Below, one piece after another: positions 12,729 through 26,302 of a stretch of DNA of 64,000 bases. The DNA is taken from the NCBI RefSeq assembly GCF_021018895.1, contig NC_079376.1, forward strand, positions 11,213,001-11,277,000, read 5' to 3'. Within the stretch, counting starts at the first letter, position 1. Each line of letters begins with the position of its first letter. A program made the position numbers and the translations under genes. The notes beneath the pieces are model-generated. The model saw only the letters and a list, made by a program, of their open reading frames with translations, was not told where the DNA came from and did no database searches. This stretch comes from Seriola aureovittata. Its lineage: Eukaryota > Chordata > Actinopteri > Carangiformes > Carangidae.

Positions 12729-15700
12729 TAGGTGGATGGACGGCAGGTCCTGTACAGACAGAAGGTGATGAGTAAAAAAGAAAGACCAAGGAATCCATTA
12801 TTTCTGTTTTGGTGTCCAACATTACTGGAAGCTGGCTTGAATATGAATTATGGAAATGACTGTAGGGGTTTTCCAGCCCAGAGGCTTCGCTTCAGAACCC
12901 TTCTTTCCTCTAGTGATCGGATACAATACCAAAAAGTAGGTACAGAGGGATGATTTTCTTTTTCCTGTCTCTCTCACTCTGTGTTTGTCTCTGTGTCTTT
13001 CTGCCCAAAAAGGGAAGCTAAAATGAGCTCTGAGTGCAGTAATTCTCAGTTGTTTAAGTCTTTGTTTTATGTTAAAACTGTCAAAGATACTGAGTGGATA
13101 TCGTCTGCTTAGACCGGCTATGTGTTTACCTCTTCCAAATGCACCAGAAGCAGTGTTATATCATCACTTTGACAAAGTCTCTGTAGTAAAAAAAAAGAAT
13201 GCAAAGGAGAAGAAAGAAAACTGTATAGAAAAATCATACCGTGAGCCTCTTTTCACACTGGGGTATGCAGTCAAATTGGACTGCCCAGCCCCACATTCTG
13301 TATGATCAAAGTCAGCAGATCAAACAACTCAACTGGCAGACAAGTGAGTTACCTATCCTAAGGCTTCAGGAAATGTGGCTCAAACCTTGCAATTACTCAT
13401 CCACGATGCAGAGAAAAATTCTAACCGCGCAATGGAGAGTTGTTAAAGGAGTTGACCAACAATATTTGTCATTATTGTTGAGTAGTGAAGCTTGTGTACT
13501 GTTATAGCTCTTTGTTGACTTGCTCCTGCATCCTCCCTGAATTCACACTCTACGTATCTTTACAGCCCTAACCACATCCTTGCTAATTAACAGGACAATA
13601 AACGTGCTGGCTCCCATTAACTGTGGCGGCTGCTGCATATTTCCCCAGACAGTGTCTGACTGGTAGATAGGGGCTTTCTCTCTACTGCACAATATGTTAA
13701 TCAGGCTCCTTCATCTCAAGCTCTCCATCTTCTGTCTCTGTCTTCAAAGTCAAGTAGGAGACCCTCTTCCCTCCCGTCCCCAGGCCTCAGACTATCTCCA
13801 TCTGCAGGTAGCTTAATCTATCTTCACTGGAGAGCTTTGCCACATTACTGGGGTGCTCACCAGCCAATTACTATCTATTTCAAGTAGAAGGCTCATCAGG
13901 TTGGTGTCACTAAGGAAAAATGCCCACATGCTCTTGACCTTTTGATTGTCCTGATGCATCAAGTGCTAAGGCAAACAAGAGAAGTGGTGAGTGGGTCTAT
14001 CAGGCTTAGGGTGACTAACTCGTCATTATCAACAGAAGAGGTGGAACAGTGTAGTCAGCCTTAAAATCTGTGCTGAAAGTGCAAGGGAGTGTGGCACAGC
14101 TCTGAAAACACTTTGGGCTTTATGTGGCGTGGAACCTCTTTATTTTGGAGGGGAGCGTATGGCAGTAATCCGACCTGCAGATAATAAGACGCTATGTCAT
14201 AAATCCTCTCAGAAAACTAAGGCAGTTAGGCTCATATTTGCTCATTCAGTCAGGGCATGCACTGTTTGCTGCTCAGAGGGGATTGTCTCCATTCTTTTCC
14301 TTTACTCTGTAAACAGAGATTGTCCCTTAGAGAGTGAGAGTCAGGAGCATTATCATAAGCAACTGTCAAATTTTGTCTTTGCATTGTTAAGTAGAAAGAA
14401 AAAAGAGTAGCCCATGATTTAATTAAAGCTAGACTGAGGGCACAGGAGAAATGAAAAAAATATAAAACAAACAAAAAAAAAAAAGAATAGAAGTTAATAA
14501 AGTAGCATGAGTGAGTACGTGTGTGTTGTTATTGTCGGGGCAGTTGCAGAATTAATTTTATACCTTTGGGCGGTTAGAACAGCAGTGGGCGATGTGTATG
14601 CCCAGCTACTGGTCTGAGACAGGCATTAGTTAGGCATGCCAATCTGGTGGCCTCTTTCAGCCTGCCAGTCTGCCCAGATCTTCAGGGTTCCCCTCTAGCC
14701 CCCTCTCTGCTTTGCTTTGCTCTGGCAGAAGAGCTAATTAAAACCGAGCTAAATTAACAACACATTCACAGGCTACCCTGCCTCGCCTGTTTTACTCCCT
14801 CCTCCCTGGCTTTTTTGTCTCTGTACCTCAGTGCACACACCAACACACACAGACGCACTCCTCCTCCCTTTCCTCATCAGCCTATATCTCACCGAGGCTA
14901 CCTACTGCGGGAACATGTGTTTACCTTAAGGGGTTTTATGGCAATTACACTCCTGTGCTCTCTCTGCCTCTTTTGTTTTCCATTTATGTGTTTATTTAAT
15001 TGGCATTCAGTGTGCTGTAATTCTATTAGTTCCTGAAAAGGTCAGGGTCATAGGGGATTGGCTTCTGGCAGACTCACTTGTGAAATACGTAACATTCAAG
15101 CCGTTCCATACATACACAGAGATAATTAAAAAGGGCCATGGTAGAAGTTACTTAACAACCTTTTAGGAAGACAATTAAAAAAGCAAAACCCAGCAGTACT
15201 AAAAGGGGCTCTGGACTTTAATCAATTTTTTAAAATGTAGATGGAATATAAATATTAGTTCCCATTGTCTACACAGCACAGACGATCTGAGTTAATTTTT
15301 ATTCATGATTTCTTTATCAAACAGTAACATAGTTGAACTAAAGATTATTAAACATCATTACATAACAGAGTGCTTGGGCACTTGCAAAGAGTTTTCAATA
15401 ATTATATATTCCCATGAACAGCCACCAGCCTTATTTGCAGCTACTGTTCCCTTTTTCTGAGCAAGTGTATTATCCTGAGATAACAATAAATGTAATTGTT
15501 GGATGGTAATGACTGACTTCTGTACACATGCAGAGTGTGAGTTACTGTCAAAAGCCTTAATGCTGTCACTGCGATATTAGCTGTAAATCTCTGAGCTTGT
15601 ATGCAGTGAGGCACCTTTCTGCTGTCAGGTCATCGTCGAAATTACCCAGGAATTTTGAAGTATTTAAATTTTAAACTCCCATAAAGTGGCCTACATGGCC

Positions 15701-16321
15701 CCGGCTGCATTTGGCTGTTAATAATGAATGATGACGAACAGATCAGCATGTGTAATGGGAACTTGGCTGGAGACATTGCGTGAGCTGACTGGGTATTTCA
15801 GACGATCTGTCAGCATGTCTGCTGACCCTGATGAACAGTTATTAAAATTATGCAAGATGAGGTACGGACACTTGATGGAGGCAAGACTTGACAAGCCTGC
15901 AGTGCGTTTGTGTAGCTACAGTAGTGGATCATTATCATGCGCACCCCCCTAGCCAGCTATGAGCTCCCAGAGGTCTGGAACTTGGTCATTTTTTCTGAGA
16001 TGTATATGCTAAAAGTCGTGAAATAATTGCCTAAAAATAATCCAGTAACCGACTTTGGTGCTGCAAAGATACTTTACAATGCCAAGATGTTCCTGTGCCG
16101 AGCAAGATAATTGACCTTCTCATTTGATCATTGCTGGTGTGTGGGTGGGTGGAGTGAATGATCTTGCCGCTACTACAAACTACTACAAATACTGAGGTCC
16201 AAAAACTGAGCTTGCGTATGTGCATTTTAAGACATCTGGAGGGCAAAAATTGAATAACAATAACTTAAATTATCCATCGAGCAGTAATGCATGAGAATCA
16301 GTTTAAATGTGGCAATGAACG
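12729..16321. other. Intron stretch without recognisable genes
   Basis: No coding, RNA or mobile-element signature seen. There are several A-rich runs (13190-13215 and 14455-14485) and a CT-rich tract near 13700-13800. Confidence 0.6.
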
Positions 16322-16655
16322 ATTCACACTGGGGCTGAACGATACTTAAAAGAAATGATATTGCGATTATTATGGCAGATGTTCCGACTGTGATATGAGT
16401 CACGATTTCAGTTGGAATGGTCACTTTTGCATTTCATTTTCACTGAAAATGAATGAAACAAGCTTGTTCCTTTATGTCTTGAGCATATGATTTGTAGGCT
16501 GGGCGCTCTGTAGTACCACAGTGCTTCATTTATGGTATGTTGTGACATTTTTATCTTTTGTCAAAAGAATTGCAGCACATATAATTTGGATATTGCACTT
16601 GGCCATATTGAGATCTCAATGATATTTTGATTTACTGTTCAGCCCTAATTCTCAC
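16322..16655. mobile_element. hAT-type MITE with 11-bp TIRs
   Basis: The element proper is 16330-16647 (318 bp). It starts tggggctgaac and ends gttcagcccta, whose reverse complement tagggctgaac matches the start at 10 of 11 positions. The flanking 8-mers attcacac (16322-16329) and attctcac (16648-16655) match at 7 of 8 positions, as expected for the 8-bp target-site duplications of hAT transposons. There is no transposase reading frame, so it is non-autonomous. The internal sequence is AT-rich. The GGGCTGAACGATA end resembles hAT MITEs common in fish genomes (from memory). Confidence 0.82.
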
Positions 16656-19600
16656 AACAATCTGGAAATACAGAGCACAACATCTTTATTTCATCTTCAT
16701 GTTTGAGTTATTGAATTATAGAAATGTGTCACAAAGGGTACATAAATGTAGGTAAAATGTGTTTTATACTATAATATATTTATAAAATAATATAATGACA
16801 CTAATTTTGAACCATAGCTTCCATTGTAAATACCAAAGAACAGAAATTAGGCCTTCATTCATTATTTGAATGTGATCAGGTCAGTCAGTTTTTCTTTGTG
16901 TGAACAGCACAAACAAAAAGGTCTGGTGATGGGAATTTCACTATATCCCATCACTGCAATATTATGCAGTTAAAAAGACACATATTCATCCATAATTGTT
17001 TGATCGAGTTTTTTGTATAAGGCAGTAAATGTTTAATTTTTTGCACCTTCAGTACACTTTTACTATCTTTTTTTTCCCCCTCCATCATCCACCTCTCTCT
17101 CGGCGGATGGTGCTGATTATGGTTAATTATGTTGATGAATGGTAGTGCTGAGGGTACTCCATCAGCATTTCATAATCTGTCTTTCTTTCTTTTCTTTTTA
17201 TCACAACTAAGCTGATCCAGTGTGCAGGATGGTGCATGTGGCGATGCTTCTCAAATAGTCATCCATGTCAAGCTTGAACTTTGACTGACGGACTTTTTCA
17301 ATTCAAGTTGCTCTGCTGAACATTAAGTAGATACAGCCTTTGTATCTGTTGAATGGCAAGTGTTTGCACTTGAATTAAAAATGGAGGTACATAAAAGCCT
17401 ATCTGGATGTGCTCTCGCTTACTTTTAAAGTTGCTCTGCATGTTGGTAATAGCTACAATTTAGATTTAGACTGTGAAAGGACTGTTTGACCACTATTGTG
17501 TTAATTTTTCTTTTAATCCCATTTTTTTCTGTAGTGCAGGCTTCACCATTAAAGCTCTAATAATTTAAGGAGGAAACTTTTTTTCTGATAATAGCACCTG
17601 TAGTGAGCATTTGGTCTTGTTCCTATTTTTGTGTGTTTTTTTCTAGTTTTTGTTGGCGGTAATAACACTTTTCTTGTTACACACACTAATGTGATAAACC
17701 TAGACTGTCAATCTCTTGTGAAAGTGGTTAGAAAAAGATATATAGCCATTAACTATTTATTCTTGATAATGAGTTCTTAATTCCCGACACTTTCTCTGTG
17801 TTTAGTAATTGTGACAAAACTCTTTCAGAAACTGCTTGTGTTTTTTAGCAGACACTCACAGGCTGAATAACCTGCAGGCAAGCCATGATGCTATTTTAGA
17901 GTGGACTGGGTCCTTCTCTGACATTGCTCTTGAATGTGCACTCTAACATTCAAGCCAGGATTATGCCCCATCCCTAGCCCGCCTCTCACTTAATTGGCTT
18001 AGATGAATATCTAAAGAGCTAAAGCTGGGTTTAAGCCATGCTATTAGTATAGTACTGTTATTGAATTTACATGAATACTGCAAATACTGATTTTGTGTCA
18101 TGGACAACCTTTAAATCAGTTCATATATGATGGATACTTTACATACTGTAAAATGTTTATTTTTAGAAAAGAAGGAACAAGAAAGAGGGAGTCAGTGTGA
18201 GCAAATTGTCCGAAATTCAATATGCTGTGCAATTATCATGTGTAATAGCCTGTAAAATCCTAATATCTATTCAGCCACTTGGAAAGGCACAAGAAATGGC
18301 CTGACCACTTAGCCCACTTTCTCTGGCCCCTTCCAGGCCATGACAGACGGCCCTGTCTGGAGAGCAGAAAGAAATAATATAAGCCATATTTCATTCAAAG
18401 GCTCCTCTCCATGTATCCTCATTCTTTCTATTTAACTGACTTTCCCCCCTTCCCTTATCCTTCCAATTTCTCTAGAGCCATATTGGTGATTACCTCTGGT
18501 GAATCAGCAGAGAGGTAATGGGGACTGCACCCTGGAGGCAATATGTACTGTGAGGACGTTGTTCTCTTTTTCTCACTTCCAAGCATTTGGAATCAGCTGA
18601 CAGTGAATTTTGGACCTGTTGAGCATAATTTGAAATTTGCCCAGTATGCATGCGTCAGTCCATGTGTATCCACTGGTGTGCAAAATACAGTATATGATCC
18701 TGAAAAGAATAGAAGAAAAGAAGAAATAATAATACAGAGAAACAAACAATTATTTCAAGCAAGGAAGTAATTCAAACATGACAAAGCATTTCCTTTCTAA
18801 TGACACTGTATATGAATGTTTGCAGGTGTCCCCTCTTGTAGTAAGAATTTATTTAAATCAGTTAATGCTAGCAAATCAAAGTCAAGTAAAAACAAATGTA
18901 AAATAGCAAATCATTCTATATTACTCTACAGATTAGTAAATGTTACTGATCATATACTTACAGTTTATTTTGGTTTCATTTCTGACATAAATAATGTGCC
19001 AAGAATGGCAACCAGAATTCAACAACTAGAACTGATGAGTAGAACTTAAATCAGGATTGATTAAATTAGTCTCTTTTTTTGTCTCTTCTATTCTGCTTAT
19101 AAAAGACAAGAAAAGAGTAACAAATGGAGGTGAGGTGGAAGACAAAATATATTGATGGGGCAGTGGCCACACATTAGACTTGACATGCACTTCTCTCATG
19201 CTGCTTTCTCTTCTTTTGATCCTAAAAAAACTCTCCTTTTCCTTTTCCATCACTTGTCTCTTGGAAACCATAGTGGAAGTATAATCTTGGGACTCTGTGC
19301 GGTCTTGCGTGTTTGCCTGCGTGGGTTATTTGCATGTGAGCACTTTTCCAGCAGCAGACAGCACCAAGGCCAAGCAGTTTGTACCTACAGTTTTTACAAC
19401 AAACCTGTCAGCAGCATACCCATCTTCATCTCCTAGCTGTTCACTTTGTCATCTGACAATGCCTGTCAAATCTCACCACAGGATTTCCTAAAAAACAAGA
19501 TCTCCACACATCTTTCACACCAACGACAGCAACAGAACAACAACAGCAGTAGCTGCAGTAGCAGACAAAAGTAACATGAACTGCTTTCTTGGTGGCATGC

Positions 19601-21019
19601 CCTGTGAACATAAAAAGTGATACAGCATTACAAATTGATGGTACTTTATTGCAATACGATTAAGAGTCATAACAAGCGACATTTAATTTACTAGCTACTT
19701 GCTGTGCTACCACCAAGCATATCTAGTCACCTCTTCACCCCCATTCCCCTCCTGTGTCGTATAACTAAGCTTCCTGTCTGAGTATGACGACTGGGCTAGC
19801 GCTGTTTATCTGCCTCAAATCTCTCCCCCCTGGCGTAATGATTGCCTGCTACCAGGTATGAAGGGAGGGACCACTTCCTCATTTGCTATCCTCTCCACTT
19901 AGAGCCCAACCACCACTACCACCATCTTCCCAATGTGTCACATCTGAAAAGAGCAGGGAGCACTTGCCACCTCTGCTGGAAGATTTCCCCATTCTGTGGC
20001 ACCCTGATAAGCTCTAACTTACTTCCTCCATGTGGGTCAGAGAGACTTGCAGACACATGGCTTGTATTGCCTTTTGTAATTACATCTGCTCCGCTGCACT
20101 GTTTCTGCTCCCCTCACTCTCTCCCTCTTCCAAATGGAAAGTAGATTTGTGGGTGTGTGTGCATGCATGCGTGTGTGTGTATGCGTGGGTGAGTTTTCTG
20201 GCACATTCACAAGCATGAACAAGCATAATCCCTGTACACCATCTTTGGACACTAGCTATTTCTCTTACATCCAGGCAAACAACATTAAATCGAAGAAAGG
20301 CTATTGTCCTCCGAAGTACATATATCTTTGTATATTCTCTCCATTCATTTTAATGCCACCCACCACCTGCAGTAATGGATCCCATACCATCACACACACA
20401 CTCCACAAGCTGGTGGATTCAGATGGTAGAATTTACTTATCCATTTTTACCATTCTAAATGGGAATATTAAGCAATCTTTACAGACTAGTGTTGTGTTGT
20501 TGTATTTGTGTGTGTATGCGGTCCTTAAAAAAATGTAGCTGAGAAACTTTTTTGATAAATTTGAGGAGACAGAATAAGTGATTTGTTTTGATTTACTTTA
20601 CTGAAAGGGTGGATGATTAAAGTAACAGTATAAAAAGGTCTCTCTTGTATTGTAAGATCAAGTTACGTTCGTCCACTCATTTTGTTGCCTCTCTAGCTCG
20701 CATGGATTATTTGGGCAGGTTAGGAACACTAGTTTGAGTACAGTACTTTGCTTTAAATTCCCTCCAGCTACCATTAAATGAAACACTTCAGTTACACTCA
20801 GTATTAGTTCAAACACTTAGAAACTGATCTTAAACTTGGCCTGTGTTGCAAGCCTGATGGCCAGAGCTGACAGCACTGAAACTGTATCTTAAGCCCTATT
20901 TGGATGGGATTTATTTCTCTAGAGAAGGCTGGGTAATTCTAATATTGCACAAACTAATGTGTAGTGATTTTCTTCCCATTCAGAGCGCGTATGTACTACT
21001 GCATATACTACTCAATATA
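16656..21019. other. Intron stretch without recognisable genes
   Basis: AT-rich, with a CAG/CAA-rich bit at 19527-19566 and the short GT tract at 20147. No further elements recognised. Confidence 0.6.
20147..20190. repeat. Short imperfect GT-rich tract
   Basis: gtgggtgtgtgtgcatgcatgcgtgtgtgt: alternating purine-pyrimidine, imperfect, with a GCATGCATGC core. Confidence 0.7.
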
Positions 21020-21612
21020 ATTTTTCAATCAAATATAAAAATGTCTGCCTCGTTTATAAGATTATGCATTGTGTAGCTCCTCGTCCTCTGTCTGGTTAAT
21101 GTACTAAATCAAACTTAAATCTACTGCCAACAGAGCAGTGCAGGTAGAGGGAACTGCACAATCCCATGTAGAAAAACTGCATCTAGCCAGGTCGTCTTTT
21201 CCTTATGAGCATCACATCAATGGAATTCACTACTACAATCAATTAGAAAGTCCCCATCCTATTATTCCTATTGTTCATTTAAGTATAAATTTAAGAAATA
21301 GTTGTTAAGACCCAACAATGTCAACAATGATGCTTTTTATATCCATGTTTAACATGAACATACTCATACCAGACCTGTATCATTTAACTGTATTACATAC
21401 TAAATTATTTATGCTTTTTATCTGTATTGCATAAAGCTTTTATCATAATGTAGCATGTTTTTAACTATTGTACATATGGTATTATTCTTATTATTTTTGA
21501 ATGCCTAACAAAATCGGGCAAAGGGACTGCCGATGAAAAAAATATTTACATTTATTTGAATGTTAATTAATACGCATTGTCCCTTTTCAAAAAAAGATAA
21601 ATAAATAAAAAG
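21020..21612 (+). mobile_element. 3' fragment of a non-LTR retrotransposon (L2/Rex1/CR1-like)
   Basis: Decayed coding is visible near the left end: from 21031 the + strand reads KYKNVCLVYKIMHCVAPRPL, which resembles the YK-LL-YKALNGLAPSYL motif near the C-terminus of L2/CR1-group reverse transcriptases. Later, in another frame, WNSLLQSIRK (around 21226-21255) matches the WNSLP-IR motif that follows, and FKYKFKK with a stop sits shortly after. The 3' untranslated part contains gggcaaagggactgccgatg (21516-21535) and cgcattgtccctttt (21573-21587), then an aaataaataaa tail. I associate this pattern with fish L2-like elements. Stops and frameshifts show it is dead, and it is strongly 5'-truncated. 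Confidence 0.8.
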
Positions 21613-24600
21613 ATTTAGTCTTTTAGTAGTTGATCCCAAACCTGGTTAATTTCTCATTGCCGTTTGGAAGACTGGAAGAAAATTCAGTAGAGCTGTGCAT
21701 TGCTTTTCATTCAGTTATTCAGCAAATTATCAAAAGATCACGACTAGGCTATACCAAAAAAATTAATCTTGCAGTAGTAGTAGTAGCAAGTCTGTCTGTG
21801 CGTATGCGCTCAGAATCACGCCGCACTGCATTTCCTGTGACATTTCAAAAGCTACCTTTCATCCCACTCATAAGGCCCTGCGTGTAGAGCACATTAGTCA
21901 TTTTCTCTGAAACAATCCTCTTCTTCAGATTCAGTCCTTTTGTCAAAGGCCTCAAGTGAAAGTGTTGAACCATGGGACCAAAGATGCTATCATCAACGCT
22001 GTGGAAAGACATCTTTCTCCCTGCAGGAGGATGATTGAGCTCTGTGTGTGTGTTTATGTGTGCACAGCCTTGTGCATAAGGCTTTATTCTTTACTGGCCT
22101 CCCCTCACCTTGCTGTTTGGCTCTTGATATTCATCATAACAAACCATTTTTTTAATCTCTGGACCATCACCTGCACAGCTGGCTGCCATTCATAACTTAA
22201 AAGGTTTATTTCACATCACCTGACAAAGAGCTTTGCCCTGACATCACGAATGACCTTTAACAGACAGCTAAAGTTCTATCGTGTGCCCATGTGCCACAAG
22301 TCTGGGCACCTTTTGATGTGAGGATGCCTCACTTAACCACTTCACCATGTATTGACCCAACAAGTATGCCAAATCCTTTGGAGTCATGCCTTTTGTAAGT
22401 TTTATGTGACAACCTTTCGTAAAGTAGGGACGGTCGATCTTGCTGGACAAACATGTTATAAGTGACACCATCTTGAACAGTCCCAACATTGTGCTGCTGC
22501 CCCCTGCCATATCCACCTCCCAGCTTCCCTGGACTAGGTTTAAATACAACACCACATACCCACTCAACTTTTATACTTGGCTTTCACCCTGTTCCCGTCT
22601 CTTCACCTCCCTTTCCCCTCACCTAAATTGAAACTGAAAATAGAAGAATGGGCTGATACTGCAAAAGATAGGTTGGTTTCTCTTTTTTCTTCCTTTCTTT
22701 CATTTGTTCTTTCTTTCCCTTTTTACGTCCTTGCTTGTCTCGTTTCACCCTTTGCTTACCCTTCCAACTCCACTCTCTGTCTCTGTCCTCTCACTCCATG
22801 CAGCTGTGGTAGCACTGTGGAGTCCAGGCGCTGTTTGATCTGTAGTCCAGAACACAGGATGAGAGTTATCCGCTGGCAACAACAAGAACATCCTATTAGG
22901 AGCTGGACAGAGCTTTGACAGACACTCTCTGCTTCTGCCTCGCCTCCTGCTACTGATGCTACTGATTCTCTGTGCTGCTCCCCAGCTAAGGGTGGGCATT
23001 ACTGGCTCAGCACACTTGACACACAAGCTCAGAGTCTGGTTCACTTGTTGAATTTAAAATGTTGAAAAGCTCTCTCTCAGATTTATTTTTAGTTAGTCCT
23101 AGGGTTGTCACCAACTGGTGTTTGTGTCACTGAAATTCTAGTTGGCTGTGTTGTTGATCAAGCTGCTTCGTCTGAATTGGGAGCTTTGATTTGGGTAGGC
23201 ACCATCTAGTGCAAAAGATTTTTTGCAATCTCACCTGGATTCCCATGTATTTCACAGTTTTCTACACCTTCAACCTTTAAGCACTTTAAGGACTTCTTGT
23301 TAATGTTAGATCAACTTCAAAACAATCTCTCCTCAAGGTCCTTTTAGGTGACATTCTGGAACTTTGTTTGTATCACACAGTCTTCTTGAGCTGATATTTT
23401 GCTTGTACACATGAAGTTCAAAGGAACTTGATATTTGCTCTGCCTAATTTAGGCTGTGATACATCACAATATATAGATAGTGTGTTGTGATAGACAGCTT
23501 CTGCCATCATTAATGCAACTTGCAGAGGCTTTTTATAACACCAAAACTTTGCCAAAAATACCAGTGTTGGGTGGAGGAACAGGGTATGGTCAATATTCGC
23601 TCCGTTTCTATTGAAGCTCGTACAATGGATGAATTCAAGCATGTGTTTCCTGTTTTGCTGCGGCCTCCAGCTGGAGCCGGCAGATCCGCAGATCAGAGTT
23701 CACCTATGTTCAACTTCAGCCAAACAGAAACACTGAATACACTATGTTTGGAAATGGAGAAGTTATTATTCTTGCATGTTGTATCGCTATATATAATACA
23801 TTATCACACTAGCAAACGACAAACTGTAGCATCACTCTCATATACTGTTTGCTGTTTCACTGTAGACAGTTAATCAGCCTGGAAAATAGAGGGACAAGGT
23901 CACATCCAAATAAAGCACTGCTTAATTGTTTCCGCAGTTTAATGCACAAATGTGCAATCTAATCGTATCTGTATGTGGTAACTTATATCTTGTCCTTATT
24001 TTCTTGATTTTCTACCCTGTTTCTTCACAGAAAATGTCACACAGCCTGGTAAAGCCTTGTTATCTTAAACAGACCGAGCATTTGTCTTGGTCTCTATTGT
24101 TTTGGCTTCATGCACAAAATCAATGGAGCTCATTCATCACATGCTCATTGAAAAAGAGCATATTTGTTTGAACATTTGTGAGGATTTTCAGTACAGTGTG
24201 AGGCGGAGGAGCAAGATTTATCAAAACTGTACAGGCAGTAGATGCTACAGTCATGGTATTTGTTTGCTGAAAAAGCATTATTCTGTCCCCTTATCTTCCC
24301 TGTTCATCTGACATGTACAAATCATACTCACATGCAGACACACATACACATATATATAGTATATATGCGAGTAATTAATGCACACATAGACACATGCATG
24401 CTCAAAAACACACACATACACAAATACTCACTGTGGCTCCCTTTTCTGTCACAAACAACCAGTGATGGATTGGCCCTTTCCATTTTAAACAGGGAGAAAA
24501 CACATGCCCCCGGGGACCCTTATGTGTGGAAGTACTTTGAAGTGTCCACATTTAATTCTTCTGTATGATAAATGAGAGGAGAGCTGCAGTTGTAGCCTGT

Positions 24601-25219
24601 GAGGAAAAGCTCAGCTCGCTCAACGAGGGGAGCGGTAACAAATGTAGCGATAGCTGATAAGCTGACTGTGTCTCTTGCTCTTGCTTGTTGTTCTGGTCCC
24701 TGCAGACCCCCACAGCCAGATAACAAATCCATCCTATCAATCAAACCCATCAATGCCTGGCTGCAGATTAGAGACAGTGATTTTGGGGCTGATTGGAGGG
24801 GAAATGCTGATTACACCTCCCTCTCTCTGACTTGATTACACTCTGCCTGTGTGTTGTCAAGCTCGGCTGCTGAGCTGTAATCACTGGAAGCTGAGAGCAG
24901 AGGCCGTGGATCGAGACAAGACACAGACGCAATCACACCACTAGCTGGCGAGCTGTGACTTTATGACCATTGCTAGCTCGTTTAAAAGGCCTTCATCTCA
25001 CACCGTCAGGGCATCCGTGCATGCTGACTTCTCATAGGCCAACGCATGTGCAGGCATGCATACATTACACTGAGATAAGGAGAACTCCAGCGATGAAACC
25101 TTTTGTGCCACATTTTTTTCTCCAACTCCTGTCATGTTCATCGCCTCCTGTTTCCCTCCTCCTGTTTCTCTCTACTGTTCTGGCCTACTTCCATCACAGT
25201 GGCAGAGGGTCCCGTGCTG

Positions 25220-25222
<3 letters not shown>
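21613..25222. other. Intron stretch without recognisable genes
   Basis: Contains only the imperfect CA/TA tract at 24318. The segment 23500-23880 is open in one frame for 117 codons but matches nothing I know. Confidence 0.6.
24318..24425. repeat. Imperfect CA/TA-rich tract
   Basis: Interrupted CA and TA dinucleotides (cacatacacatatatatagt) in two blocks separated by unique bases. Confidence 0.7.

Positions 25223-25281
<59 letters not shown>
25223..25281. repeat. (CA)n microsatellite
   Basis: About 29 uninterrupted AC units. Confidence 0.95.
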
Positions 25282-25285
<4 letters not shown>

Positions 25286-26224
25286 TATAGGCACACACGC
25301 GCTGTGAGCACAGTGAGTAGAGTCCTAATCTGAGCCTTATTTAGCTGCCTCACCTTTAAAACTGGAGCAGGTTCCAGACAGTCTCTTCGTCGCTCAACTC
25401 AGCTTCTTCTAACATTACATCCCTCCATTCCTCCACTCCTTCATCAATATGCTCAGTCCTCCATCACTCCCTGTTCACCTTCCTTCAGTCACTGCAGCCT
25501 TACAGGCCTGCTGTATTCTGTTAGTTTGAGTGTACTGTCTAGTGGCTAACAGAGGGCACTGTTATTGTTATGTGCAACAGAAACTGCATGAGTTACTTGT
25601 AGGATGTAAACAAACAAAAATTCATTGCCAGATATTACCAACATTCTGCTGGCAAGTTTGAAATGCGTGTGGGAAATTAATTGGTTTTACTTGCTTGCTT
25701 GTTTATAGAAAAATAATTGTGATGGGTTCGCAGTGGGAGTGCAAACCAAATTTCTTCTTTGTTCCTTATGTCAACAAGGAAACTGCAGAAACACAAATTT
25801 AATAATGATTTTGATGGTGACAGTTTGGGTAAATAGAGAACATGTCTGCATAGAAAAAGCCTGCAGCAGAGTCAGGCGTCTTTAAACTTTTTTGCTGAAT
25901 AGTCACATCTTAACTTTTCTTAAGCATCGTGTAACACTTAGTGTTTTGGTTGGTTTTCTTTTGCTGCGTGATAAAGACTATATTGAGAAAACGAAATTGC
26001 TCCACCAAGTGCAATTTCTAACAAGAACATCTACAGGGTTTCTCTTCATCTTTAACAGCGTTAACCGAAGCACAATCTCAACAGGAACACTGTCTACAGG
26101 GTCACTCTTTCAATTACTCTGGCTCATGTTTCTTACTCTAATAACACCCGCCTGCTTTTAACACACCATTTGGGGCCGCTGGCGTGACTATGTGCCTAAA
26201 TAAAATTCCTTTAATCTCAGTGTT

Positions 26225-26229
<5 letters not shown>

Positions 26230-26298
<69 letters not shown>
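26230..26298. repeat. (TG)n microsatellite
   Basis: About 34 uninterrupted TG units. Confidence 0.95.

Positions 26299-26302
<4 letters not shown>

Noticed and set aside
23520..23873. 117-codon open frame on the + strand
   Set aside because: No recognisable domain, no codon bias like that in the PACRG exons, and no exon-type splice boundaries that I could support.
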